A stretch of DNA of 64,000 nt from Variovorax atrisoli 110B (lineage in GTDB: Bacteria; Pseudomonadota; Gammaproteobacteria; Burkholderiales; Burkholderiaceae_C). The stretch is from the NCBI RefSeq assembly GCF_000382045.1, contig NZ_KB907451.1, positions 310,001 to 374,000 of the forward strand, in the 5' to 3' direction. Made by a program: the position numbers and the translations under genes. The notes below the pieces were generated by a model. That model searched no databases and was not told the DNA's origin. It worked only from the letters and a program-made list of their open reading frames with translations. This document shows positions 26,661-35,361 of this stretch, piece by piece; positions within the stretch are counted from its first letter, which is position 1; each line of letters begins with the position of its first letter.

Positions 26661-26831
26661 TCAGCCGCCCTTCTTGGCGCGCTTGCCGGGGTTCTTCTTG
26701 CTGCGCGTGGCGGTGCCGCGTTCGAGGCTGACCTTCTGGCCGCCACCGGAGCGCGGCGCGGTGTAGCCGGGCAGCGGCGTCGGCTTCGGGGTGGCAACGC
26801 GTTCGGCTTCGGTACGGAATGTCTTGGGCAT
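26661..26831 (-). CDS. Small basic protein (56 aa), unknown function
   Basis: ATG 26831 opens a 56-residue frame: MPKTFRTEAERVATPKPTPLPG then a Gly/Lys/Arg-rich half ending GKRAKKGG. It is highly basic, without signal peptide or membrane span, and could bind nucleic acid or ribosomes. The ribosome-binding site is weak. A U-tailed terminator downstream (26579-26598 on the minus strand) and separate position between two divergent units make a real small gene likely. Longer overlapping frames at this locus are antisense to the MATE gene. Confidence 0.6.
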   Translation of the reverse strand: MPKTFRTEAERVATPKPTPLPGYTAPRSGGGQKVSLERGTATRSKKNPGKRAKKGG

Positions 26832-26891
26832 GAAAAGCTCGGGTAAAAGTGAATGTTCGAACCTGCAATTAGGCCACATCGGGAATTTCAC

Positions 26892-28367
26892 ATGCCAATA
26901 ACCGCAACGGCGGGTGGTGTCGGGCGCGCGCGTTTCGTTTCGGGCTCGCTGATGCGCCACGTCTGCGTGATGGCCGGCACGGGCGCCATCGGGCTGATCG
27001 CGGTGTTCGCGGTCGACCTCATCAACCTGTTCTACATCTCGCTGCTGGGCGAGAAGGAGATCGCCGCGGCGATCGGCTTCGCGGGCGTGGTGGGCTTCTT
27101 CCATGCGTCGCTTTGCATCGGGCTGACGATCGGCATCGCGGCGGTGGTGTCGCGGACCGTGGGCGCAGGGCGCGCCGAGGATGCGCGCCGCATCGCCACG
27201 TCGAGCCTCGTGCTGATGACGGCGCTGGCCGTGGTGGCGGGCACGGGCACCGCGTTCTTCCTGCATCCGGCGCTGCACGCGCTCGGCGCACAGGGCGAGA
27301 CGGCGCGGCTCGCGCACCGCTATCTATCGGTGACGGTGCACACGCTGCCGCTGCTGGGCATCGGCATGGCGACCTCGGCGCTGCTGCGCTCCATCGGCGA
27401 TGCGCGCCGCTCGATGACGGTGACGCTCGGCGGTGCCTTCGTGACGGCTGTGCTCGACCCGATCCTGATCTTCGGCTTCGGCCTGGGGCTCGACGGCGCG
27501 GCAATCAGCGCGGTGGTCTCGCGCATCGTGCTCGCGGCCATCGGCCTGCACGGCGTGATCGTGCGGCACCGCATGCTCGGGCGCTTCGAGCCGCACAAGC
27601 TCGCCGACGATGCGCGCGCGCTCGGCACGGTGGCGGCTCCGGCGGTGCTGACGAATCTTGCGACGCCGGTAGGCGCGGCCTTCGTCACGCATTCGGTCGC
27701 GCAGTTCGGGCCCTCGGCGGTCGCGGGCGCCGCCACCATCGACCGGCTGACGCCTGTGGCCTTCGGGCTGGTCTATGCGCTCAGCGGCGCGGTCGGGCCG
27801 ATCCTTGCGCAGAACCTGGGTGCGGGGCAGTTCCGCCGCGTGCAGGAGGGGCTGCGCGACAGCCTGCTCTTCATGGTGGTGTCGGTGGCCGTGGCGTGGC
27901 TGGTGCTGGGGCTCGGGCAGGGCGCGATCATCCGGGCGTTCTCGGCCGACGGGCAGGCGGCGCAGCTGATCTCGCTCTTCTGCAGCTGGCTGGCCGCGAG
28001 CTTCTTCTTCGCGGGCGGGCTGTTCGTGGCGAACGCCTCGTTCAACAACCTCGGGCATCCGCTGCTGTCGACGGCGTTCAACTGGGGGCGCGCCACGCTG
28101 GGCACGATTCCGTTCGCCTGGTGGGGCTCGCACTACGGCGCGACCGGCGTGCTGATAGGCCAGGCGGTCGGCTCGTCGATCTTCGGCCTGCTGGCGGTGA
28201 TCGTCGCGTTCCGGCTGGCCGCGAAGCTGGCGCGCCAGGAGCTGCCGGCGCCGGACGCCGTACCGGCCCCGGTGCTCGACGCGCCGGTGGCACCGACCTC
28301 GGCGCATGCGGAGGCCGCAGCTTTGAGCACGCCGCAATCGGTTCCGAAGGGCGCCGCATCTTCGTGA
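26892..28367 (+). CDS. MATE-family efflux transporter
   Basis: A 491-residue twelve-span transporter; ATG 26892 is preferred over ATG 26853, which would add 13 non-conserved residues. Two MATE repeats are visible: FVSGSLMRHVCVMAGTGAIGLIAVFAVDLINLFYISLLG in the first half, and AVAGAATIDRLTPVAFGLVYALSGAVGPILAQNLGAGQFRR in the second. MATE pumps expel cationic drugs and metabolites in exchange for Na+ or H+. The C-terminal ~45 residues form an Ala/Pro-rich hydrophilic tail. It is convergent with dbpA. Confidence 0.9.
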   Translation: MPITATAGGVGRARFVSGSLMRHVCVMAGTGAIGLIAVFAVDLINLFYISLLGEKEIAAAIGFAGVVGFFHASLCIGLTIGIAAVVSRTVGAGRAEDARRIATSSLVLMTALAVVAGTGTAFFLHPALHALGAQGETARLAHRYLSVTVHTLPLLGIGMATSALLRSIGDARRSMTVTLGGAFVTAVLDPILIFGFGLGLDGAAISAVVSRIVLAAIGLHGVIVRHRMLGRFEPHKLADDARALGTVAAPAVLTNLATPVGAAFVTHSVAQFGPSAVAGAATIDRLTPVAFGLVYALSGAVGPILAQNLGAGQFRRVQEGLRDSLLFMVVSVAVAWLVLGLGQGAIIRAFSADGQAAQLISLFCSWLAASFFFAGGLFVANASFNNLGHPLLSTAFNWGRATLGTIPFAWWGSHYGATGVLIGQAVGSSIFGLLAVIVAFRLAAKLARQELPAPDAVPAPVLDAPVAPTSAHAEAAALSTPQSVPKGAASS

Positions 28368-28380
28368 GGGCCGCCGCGCA

Positions 28381-28418
28381 CGGCCGCCCGAAGCGGCCGG
28401 CCCGCCCCCGGTAGGGGG
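28381..28418. repeat. Tandem GC-rich hairpins between convergent genes
   Basis: CGGCCGC (28381-28387) pairs with GCGGCCG (28393-28399), and CCCCC (28405-28409) pairs with GGGGG (28414-28418). They lie between the MATE and dbpA stops and may end transcription from both sides. The sequence right after it (28419-28459, GAAGCGACACGAAGTGCGCG core) has the look of a dispersed intergenic repeat. Confidence 0.45.
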
Positions 28419-28459
28419 TGGAGAAGCGACACGAAGTGCGCGAAGCCTGGGGGCGAGTC

Positions 28460-29872
<1,413 letters not shown>

Positions 29873-29903
29873 GGTTCTAAGGCCGACAGACGCGCGAATG
29901 ACA

Positions 29904-29942
29904 AAGGCCTTGCGGCGCCCCTGGGGAGCGTCGCAAGGCCTT
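29904..29942 (-). terminator. Rho-independent terminator downstream of infA
   Basis: AAGGCCTTGCG (29904-29914) and CGCAAGGCCTT (29932-29942) form a perfect 11-bp stem with further internal pairing. On the minus strand the stem ends in TTTGTC. It separates infA from dbpA. Confidence 0.7.
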
Positions 29943-29956
29943 GGGTCGGTGGCGTA

Positions 29957-30241
29957 TCAGCGGCGGGGTGAGTTGTTGCCGGAACCGCCGGAGCCGGAGT
30001 TCGTCGGCGGGGGGCCGCGGCGCTCCAGGTGGCGGAAGGTGATGCGGCCCTTGGTCAGGTCGTAGGGCGAGAGCTCGAGCGAGACCTTGTCGCCGGCCAG
30101 GATGCGGATGTGGTGCTTGCGCATCTTGCCGCCGCTGTAGGCGATCAGCTGATGGCCGTTGTCCAGCGTGACGCGGTAGCGCGAGTCCGGCAGGACTTCG
30201 GTCACCGCGCCGTTCATTTCGATCAGTTCTTCCTTTGGCAT
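29957..30241 (-). CDS. infA: Translation initiation factor IF-1 with extended C-terminus
   Basis: A 94-residue protein whose first 72 residues are a full S1/OB-fold IF-1 ([70 protein letters not shown]). IF-1 closes the ribosomal A site during initiation. E. coli IF-1 is 72 residues; here a Pro/Gly/Ser-rich tail of about 20 residues is added. AGAGG precedes the ATG. Betaproteobacteria often carry a second infA outside the ribosomal protein operon, and this stand-alone gene fits that. The gene has an unusually long leader. Confidence 0.92.
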   Translation of the reverse strand: MPKEELIEMNGAVTEVLPDSRYRVTLDNGHQLIAYSGGKMRKHHIRILAGDKVSLELSPYDLTKGRITFRHLERRGPPPTNSGSGGSGNNSPRR

Positions 30242-30602
30242 CTGTGCTTACCTCTGAATCGTTCGTTCGATGTGTGTTGGAGATTGAATTGGTGTGATTG
30301 TTTCAGCCCGCGAACGGGAGCGCGAGACGGACGCGCGATTCGCTTCAACAGGAACGACGGCAGTGGTGGCCATCATGGGCGCCGGTCGGGCACTCCAACA
30401 CACTGTGAACGCCGGCGTGCCGAGCGGGAGGCCGGAGAATCCGGAAAGCAGCGCAGCTCGCAGGCGGGATTGACGAAATTCTTCGTCGTGGTATCGAAAC
30501 GAACCCGACATTATAGCTTGCGGGGCATGACAGTTGCTTGTCTTGAAGCAACGCTCCAAAGAAAAAGGCCCCGAAGGGCCGTGGTGCAAGCTCCATTTGC
30601 TA
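30242..30602 (-). promoter_or_regulatory. infA leader and promoter region (no protein gene)
   Basis: On the minus strand a perfect TATAAT -10 box lies at 30515-30510 with a poor -35, so the transcript would have about 260 bases before infA. The leader contains a GACGAA/TTCGTC hairpin at 30472-30487 and a GC-rich segment; no convincing ORF or known riboswitch motif was seen. Such a long leader may allow translational control, e.g. in the cold. A 136-codon frame through this stretch has no protein-like features. Confidence 0.5.
30561..30580 (-). terminator. Rho-independent terminator of the MFS gene
   Basis: GGCCC (30567-30571), loop CGAA and GGGCC (30576-30580) form the stem; on the minus strand it is followed by TTTTTC (30566-30561). 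It lies 22 bases past the MFS stop at 30603. Confidence 0.8.
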
Positions 30603-31856
30603 TCAAAAACATAGCTTAGCCGAAGCGGAGCCGGGCACGCGCGCCCGGCGTGCGGCACGCAGCAGCAGCATCAGGCCGGCGAGCTGGCAGGCCGCCCCCA
30701 CCCAGCCCACCGTGGCGACGCCGAACAGGTCGATCGCCATTCCGCCCAGTCCCGAGCCCGCAGCGATGCCCAGGTAGATCGCCGAGGCGTTGAGCGACAG
30801 CGTCATCGGCGCGCGCTCCGGCGCGAGCCGGATCAGCCGCACCGCCTGCGCCGGCCCGAAACCCCAGCCCGCGAAGCCCCAGAGCGCCGACAGCACCACG
30901 ATCGCCGGCAGCGCCAGCCCGTGCGGCAGCATCTGTGCGGCGAACGACAGCCCGCCCAGGATCAGCACCAGCATCAGCGCGAAGCCCTGCGCCATGCGGT
31001 CGGCGCCGAAGCGGTCGGTGGCCCAGCCGCCGGCCGCGGTGCCGATGGCCGCCGCCACGCCGATGGCGAAGAACACCGCGCCCGTGCCTTCAGTGCCGAA
31101 GCCCAGCGTGTGCGAGAGGAAGAGCGCGATGTAGGTGTAGAAGCTGAAGCCGCCCGTGGCCCACAGCAGGCTGACCAGCAGCCCCGGCAGCACGCCCGGC
31201 TCGCGGGCCACGGCGAAGGCCGGCGTGCGCTTTTCCGCGGCAGGCGCCTGCGACAGATCGCGCGGCAGCCCCAGCGCGAGGCCCCAGGTCGCGAGCGCCG
31301 CCACCGCCGCGATCAGCAGGTAGGCCGTGCGCCAGCCGCCCCAGCCGGCGATCCATGCGCCCAGCGGCACGCCGAGTGCCACCGCCACCGTGCCGCCGCC
31401 GGTCACGATCGCCAGCGCACGGCCGCGCAGCGCGGGCGACACCATCACCGCCGCCACCGCGCTCGCCGTCGGCAGGAACACGCCGGCCACCAGCCCCAGT
31501 GCGACGCGCGCCAGCGCCAGCTGCACGAACCCGTGCGCCATCGATGCGGCCAGCGTCAGCCCCGAGAAGGCCGCGAGGCTCACCACCAGCAGCCGCCGGC
31601 GCCCGAAGCGCGCCAGCAGCGCCGCCATCAGCGGCGAGCCGATCGCATAGCTCAGCGCGAACAGCAGCACCAGCTGCCCGGCGCGCGCGGCGCTGATCCG
31701 CAGGTCCGCCGCCAGCACCGGCAGCAGGCCTGCGACCATGAAGCTCTCGGTGCCGATGGCGAATGCGCCCAGCGCGAGCCAGCCCAGGCTCAGCGGCAGG
31801 CGTTCGGCCGGCTGCGGCGAGGAGGAGGGGGAAGAAGAAAGAGCCGGGTTGTTCAT
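30603..31856 (-). CDS. MFS transporter (AraJ/Bcr-like drug or sugar efflux type)
   Basis: A 417-residue twelve-span major facilitator protein. GTESFMVAGLLPVLAADL in helix 1, the loop motif LARFGRRRLLVVSL and ARVALGLVAGVFLPTASAVAAVMVSP match the arabinose/drug efflux (AraJ, NepI) subgroup. A Ser/Pro-rich cytoplasmic N-terminus of ~18 residues precedes helix 1. It is divergent from a MocR-type regulator whose probable operator overlaps its promoter, so it is the likely target. Substrate unknown. Confidence 0.9.
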   Translation of the reverse strand: MNNPALSSSPSSSPQPAERLPLSLGWLALGAFAIGTESFMVAGLLPVLAADLRISAARAGQLVLLFALSYAIGSPLMAALLARFGRRRLLVVSLAAFSGLTLAASMAHGFVQLALARVALGLVAGVFLPTASAVAAVMVSPALRGRALAIVTGGGTVAVALGVPLGAWIAGWGGWRTAYLLIAAVAALATWGLALGLPRDLSQAPAAEKRTPAFAVAREPGVLPGLLVSLLWATGGFSFYTYIALFLSHTLGFGTEGTGAVFFAIGVAAAIGTAAGGWATDRFGADRMAQGFALMLVLILGGLSFAAQMLPHGLALPAIVVLSALWGFAGWGFGPAQAVRLIRLAPERAPMTLSLNASAIYLGIAAGSGLGGMAIDLFGVATVGWVGAACQLAGLMLLLRAARRARVPGSASAKLCF

Positions 31857-31909
31857 GACGATGGACTCCGTGGCGAGTGTGTTCAGTGCCTCCAGAATAG
31901 GTTTGCAAC

Positions 31910-31928
31910 TGGCTCTTCAAAAGAACCA
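31910..31928. promoter_or_regulatory. Candidate MocR operator in the MFS/MocR divergent promoter
   Basis: TGGCTCTT-CAA-AAGAACCA is an inverted repeat with 7 of 8 matching arm positions, lying between the divergent starts at 31856 and 31944. On the minus strand it overlaps the -35 area of a possible MFS promoter (TATTCT -10 around 31894-31899). The site fits self-regulation plus control of the efflux gene. Confidence 0.5.
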
Positions 31929-31943
31929 CAATTGGCGAAGTTC

Positions 31944-33404
31944 ATGGAGCCACTTTTCGAACTCGCCATCCGCCTGCCGCCCGCCGGCTCGCGCGACCTG
32001 CTGCGCGAACTGCACCGCCAGTTGCGCGCAGCCATCGTCGATGGCCGCCTGCAGCCCGGCTCCCGGCTGCCCGCCACGCGAGTGCTGGCGCAGCGGCTGG
32101 GCGTTTCGCGCAACACCATGCTGGCGGCCTACGACCTACTGCTGGGCGAGGGCTACCTGCTCGCGCGGCCGGGCGCCGGCACCTACGTGGCCGACACGCT
32201 GCCGGTGTCCCGACGGCGCCTCGTCCCCAGGAGAGCCCAGGCCTCCGGCCGCGACCCCCGCCTCGTGCCCGCGAGCGTTCCCGGCGCCGATCTCGCCCCC
32301 ACCCTGCAGCCGCCGCCCGCGCGTGACGACTTCCGCGTCGGCCTGCCCGACGTGAGCCTCTTTCCCTTCGACATCTGGCGCCGCCTGAGCGACCGCGCCC
32401 TGCGCCGCATCGCGCGCCAGACCGCCGACTACGCCGACCCGCAGGGCCAGCCCGCGCTGCGCGAGGCGATCGCCGGGCATGTGTCGTTCACCCGCGCGGT
32501 CGGTTGCACCGCCGACGACATCGTGGTCACGGCCGGCGCCCAGCAGGCCTTCGGGCTGCTCGCGCGCATCCTGGTGGTGCCGGGGCGCACGGTGGTCGCG
32601 GTGGAGCAGCTTTTCTACCCCTCCCTGCGCGAGGCCATGCTGGCGGCGGGCGCGAAGGTGGTGACCGTTCCCACCGACGCCGAGGGCCTGTGCGTGGACC
32701 GCATCCCGCCCGAGGCGCGCGTGGTCTGCGTGACGCCCTCGCACCAGTTCCCGACCGGCGTCGCGATGTCGCCGCAGCGCCGTGCGGCGCTGCTGGCCTT
32801 CGCGCGCGAGCGCAACGCCGTCGTCGTCGAGGACGACTACGACAGCGAATTCCGCTTCGCCGGCCGCCCGCTCGACGCCCTGCAGACGCTGGACCGTGCC
32901 GAGTCGGTCTTCTACGTCGGCACCTTCTCGAAGAGCCTCTTTCCCGCACTGCGGCTGGGCTTCGTGGTGGCGCCGCCCTGGGCCCGCGCGGCGCTGGTGC
33001 GATCGCGCGAACTGGCCGACTGGCACGGCCCGGTGCTCGGGCAGGAGGCGCTGGCGGCCTTCATTGCCGAAGGCCACCTCGCGCGCCACATCCGCAAGAT
33101 GCGCAAGCTCTACGGCGCGCGGCGCAACGCCCTGCTCGACGCGCTGGCGCGCCACGGCGCGGGCCGGCTGGAAGTGATTCCCTCCAGCGCGGGCCTGCAC
33201 CTGTCCGCCTGGCTGCATGGCGGAACGCGTGCCGACTCGGTGGTCGAGCGCGCCGCGGCGGCCGGCATCACGCTGCCGCCGCTGTCGCGCTTCGCGCTCG
33301 ATCCGCTGGCGCCCGGCACGCCCAACGGGCTGGCCTTCGGCTACGGGCTGATCGGCGAAGCGCAGATCGACGGGGCGATCCGGCGGCTGGCCGGGCTGCT
33401 GTAG
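31944..33404 (+). CDS. MocR/PdxR-family regulator (GntR HTH fused to aminotransferase-like domain)
   Basis: A 486-residue fusion from ATG 31944. The GntR-type HTH is at residues ~10-80 (DLLRELHRQLRAAIVDGRLQPGSRLPATRVLAQRLGVSRNTMLAAY); the rest is a class-I aminotransferase fold with AVGCTADDIVVTAGAQQAF, VEDDYDSEFRF and the PLP lysine in GTFSKSLFP. MocR regulators sense PLP or amino compounds such as GABA or ectoine. It is divergent from the MFS efflux gene. The frame extends upstream over MFS but that part is antisense. Confidence 0.9.
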   Translation: MEPLFELAIRLPPAGSRDLLRELHRQLRAAIVDGRLQPGSRLPATRVLAQRLGVSRNTMLAAYDLLLGEGYLLARPGAGTYVADTLPVSRRRLVPRRAQASGRDPRLVPASVPGADLAPTLQPPPARDDFRVGLPDVSLFPFDIWRRLSDRALRRIARQTADYADPQGQPALREAIAGHVSFTRAVGCTADDIVVTAGAQQAFGLLARILVVPGRTVVAVEQLFYPSLREAMLAAGAKVVTVPTDAEGLCVDRIPPEARVVCVTPSHQFPTGVAMSPQRRAALLAFARERNAVVVEDDYDSEFRFAGRPLDALQTLDRAESVFYVGTFSKSLFPALRLGFVVAPPWARAALVRSRELADWHGPVLGQEALAAFIAEGHLARHIRKMRKLYGARRNALLDALARHGAGRLEVIPSSAGLHLSAWLHGGTRADSVVERAAAAGITLPPLSRFALDPLAPGTPNGLAFGYGLIGEAQIDGAIRRLAGLL

Positions 33405-33461
33405 CTAGGGCCTGTTCACACTATGTCCGCGGCCCCGGAAATAGTGTGAACAGGCCCCTAG
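33405..33461. repeat. Long imperfect palindrome spanning two convergent gene ends
   Basis: CTAGGGCCTGTTCACACTAT (33405-33424) pairs with its complement at 33441-33461 with a single extra G; the 16-base centre contains a further TCCG/CGGA pair. It begins directly after the MocR stop and covers the AsnC stop. It could be a bidirectional terminator or a dispersed REP/MITE-like element. Confidence 0.7.
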
Positions 33462-33940
33462 GCCCGGTCCAGCGGCAGCTGCGTGGTGAACTTGGTGGTC
33501 GACAGCACCACGTCGCTCGAATAGTTCTCCAGCTCCAGCGCGTCGCCCAGCTGCTCCTGCGCGAAGGCCTGGTACTCGGGCAGCGAGCGCGCGCAGATCA
33601 CCAGCACGAAGTCGGTGTCGCCCGCCACGCAGTGGCACTGCAGCACCTGCGGCAGCGCGTGCACCTTGCGCTCGAAGGCCTGTATCGCCTCGCGCGTGGT
33701 GCTGCGCAGCGACACGCGCGAGATCACCAGCACCGGAAAGCCCACGCGCGCCGCGTCGAGGATCGCCACTTCCTCGCGGATCACGCCCGAGCGCCGCAGC
33801 CGCTGCACGCGCTTGAGGCAGGCCGAGGGCGAGAGGTTCACCCGCTCGGCCAGCGTCTGGTTCTGCAGGCCGGCGTCGGCCTGCAGCTCGGCGAGGATGC
33901 TCTGGTCGATGCGATCGAGATCGAGGGTGCCGGTCTTCAT
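33458..33940 (-). CDS. AsnC/Lrp-family transcriptional regulator
   Basis: A 160-residue protein from ATG 33940, the standard Lrp length. HTH at residues 6-60 (LDRIDQSILAELQADAGLQNQTLAERVNLSPSACLKRVQRL), then the RAM ligand domain (HALPQVLQCHCVAGDTDFVLVICARSLPEYQAF). Such regulators sense amino acids. It is divergent from a 2,2-dialkylglycine decarboxylase-like gene and is likely to regulate it. The upstream ORF extension is rejected since it would cover the promoter. Confidence 0.92.
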   Translation of the reverse strand: MKTGTLDLDRIDQSILAELQADAGLQNQTLAERVNLSPSACLKRVQRLRRSGVIREEVAILDAARVGFPVLVISRVSLRSTTREAIQAFERKVHALPQVLQCHCVAGDTDFVLVICARSLPEYQAFAQEQLGDALELENYSSDVVLSTTKFTTQLPLDRA

Positions 33941-34059
33941 GGTGCCGCCAGTGTGGCGCAACGCCCGTGCAATCGGATGCGCTTTGGGGCCTGAACAACG
34001 ACACCGGATTCTCCCGCCGCTGGCTACGCTGCCCGCATCCCCACGAAAAGGAGCATCCG

Positions 34060-35358
34060 ATGGCAGAAGGCGCAACCTACGACCCGGCGGCCGCCAGGCA
34101 CCTCGTGCGCTACGGCATGGGCCTGAGCCCGCACGTGATCGTCAAGGCGCGCGGCGCCACGCTGTGGGACCAGCACGGCCGCGAGATCCTCGACTTCACC
34201 TCCGGCCAGATGTGCGCCACCATCGGCCACAACCATCCGCGCATCGTCGCGGCCATCGAGAAGGCCTGCGAAGGCGCGCTGCACCTCTACAGCGGCTTCG
34301 TCGGCCCGGCCGTGCCCGCACTGGCGGGGCGGCTGGCGTCGATGCTGCCGCCGTCGCTGTCGAAGTCGCTCTTCCTTTCCACCGGCGGCGAGGCCAACGA
34401 GGCGGCGGTGCGCATGGCGCGGCTGACCACCGGCCGCTACGAGATCGTGGGCCTCAACGGCGGCTGGCACGGCGTGACCGGCGGCATCGCCTCGCTCACC
34501 TTCGCCGGCCGTCACCACGTCGACTACGGGCCGCGCAAGCCCGGCACCATGTCGATTCCGGCGCCCAACTGCTACCGCTGCCCGGTGCGCCACTGCCGCG
34601 ACGCCTGCGACACCACCTGCCTCGACGTCGGATTCGACATGGTCGACGCGCAATCCAGCGGCTCGCTCGCGGCCTTCATCGCCGAGCCGGTGCTCAGCTC
34701 GGGCGGCGTGATCGTGCCGCCCAGGGGCTACTTCCCCAAGCTCAAGGAGAAGTGCCGCGAGCGCGGCATGCTGCTGATCCTCGACGAGGCGCAGACCGCC
34801 TTCGGCCGCATGGGCGCCAACTTCGCCTTCGAGCAGGCCGATGTGGTGCCCGACATCCTCACCGTGTCGAAGACGCTGGGCGGCGGCGTGGCCATCGGCG
34901 CGACGATCACCGGCGAGGCCATCGAGCAGGACTGCCACGACAAGGGCTTCGTGCACGTCACCTCGCACGTGTCCGACCCGCTGCCGGCCGAGGTCGCGCT
35001 GGCCGTGCTCGACGTGCTGGAGGAGGAAGGCCTCGCCCGCCGCGCCGCCGAGATGGGCAGGCGGCTGCGCGAGGGCCTGCAGACGCTGAAGGCCCGGCAC
35101 GAGGTGATCGGCGACGTGCGCGGCCACGGCCTGCTGCAGGGCGTCGAACTCGTGAAGGACCGCGAGACCCGCGAGCCCGACGCCGAGCGCGGCCGCGCCA
35201 TCACCGACGCCTGCATGGCGCGCGGCCTCAGCATGAACATCGTGTCCGTCGGCGGCATGGCGGCGGTGTGGCGCATCGCGCCGCCGCTGAACGTGAGCGA
35301 GGCCGAGATCGACCGCGGCCTCGAGATCCTCGACGACGCGATCCGGTCTACGTCCTAG
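34060..35358 (+). CDS. Class-III PLP enzyme close to 2,2-dialkylglycine decarboxylase
   Basis: A 432-residue aminotransferase from ATG 34060 with AAAAGGAG upstream. RHLVRYG, ILDFTSGQM (Q50), LNGGWHGVTGG (W136), LDEAQTAFGR (D242) and LTVSKTLGGG (K271, PLP lysine) match dialkylglycine decarboxylase positions. That enzyme decarboxylates alpha,alpha-dialkyl amino acids and transaminates pyruvate. Between residues 171 and 187 there are five cysteines (C171, C174, C179, C183, C187), a segment not typical of characterised DgdA, so the substrate may differ. An AsnC regulator is divergent. Confidence 0.85.
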   Translation: MAEGATYDPAAARHLVRYGMGLSPHVIVKARGATLWDQHGREILDFTSGQMCATIGHNHPRIVAAIEKACEGALHLYSGFVGPAVPALAGRLASMLPPSLSKSLFLSTGGEANEAAVRMARLTTGRYEIVGLNGGWHGVTGGIASLTFAGRHHVDYGPRKPGTMSIPAPNCYRCPVRHCRDACDTTCLDVGFDMVDAQSSGSLAAFIAEPVLSSGGVIVPPRGYFPKLKEKCRERGMLLILDEAQTAFGRMGANFAFEQADVVPDILTVSKTLGGGVAIGATITGEAIEQDCHDKGFVHVTSHVSDPLPAEVALAVLDVLEEEGLARRAAEMGRRLREGLQTLKARHEVIGDVRGHGLLQGVELVKDRETREPDAERGRAITDACMARGLSMNIVSVGGMAAVWRIAPPLNVSEAEIDRGLEILDDAIRSTS

Positions 35359-35361
35359 TCT

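Noticed and set aside
30248..30658. 136-codon ORF in the infA leader
   Set aside because: It runs through the MFS terminator and the TATAAT box and has no conserved features; treated as non-coding leader.
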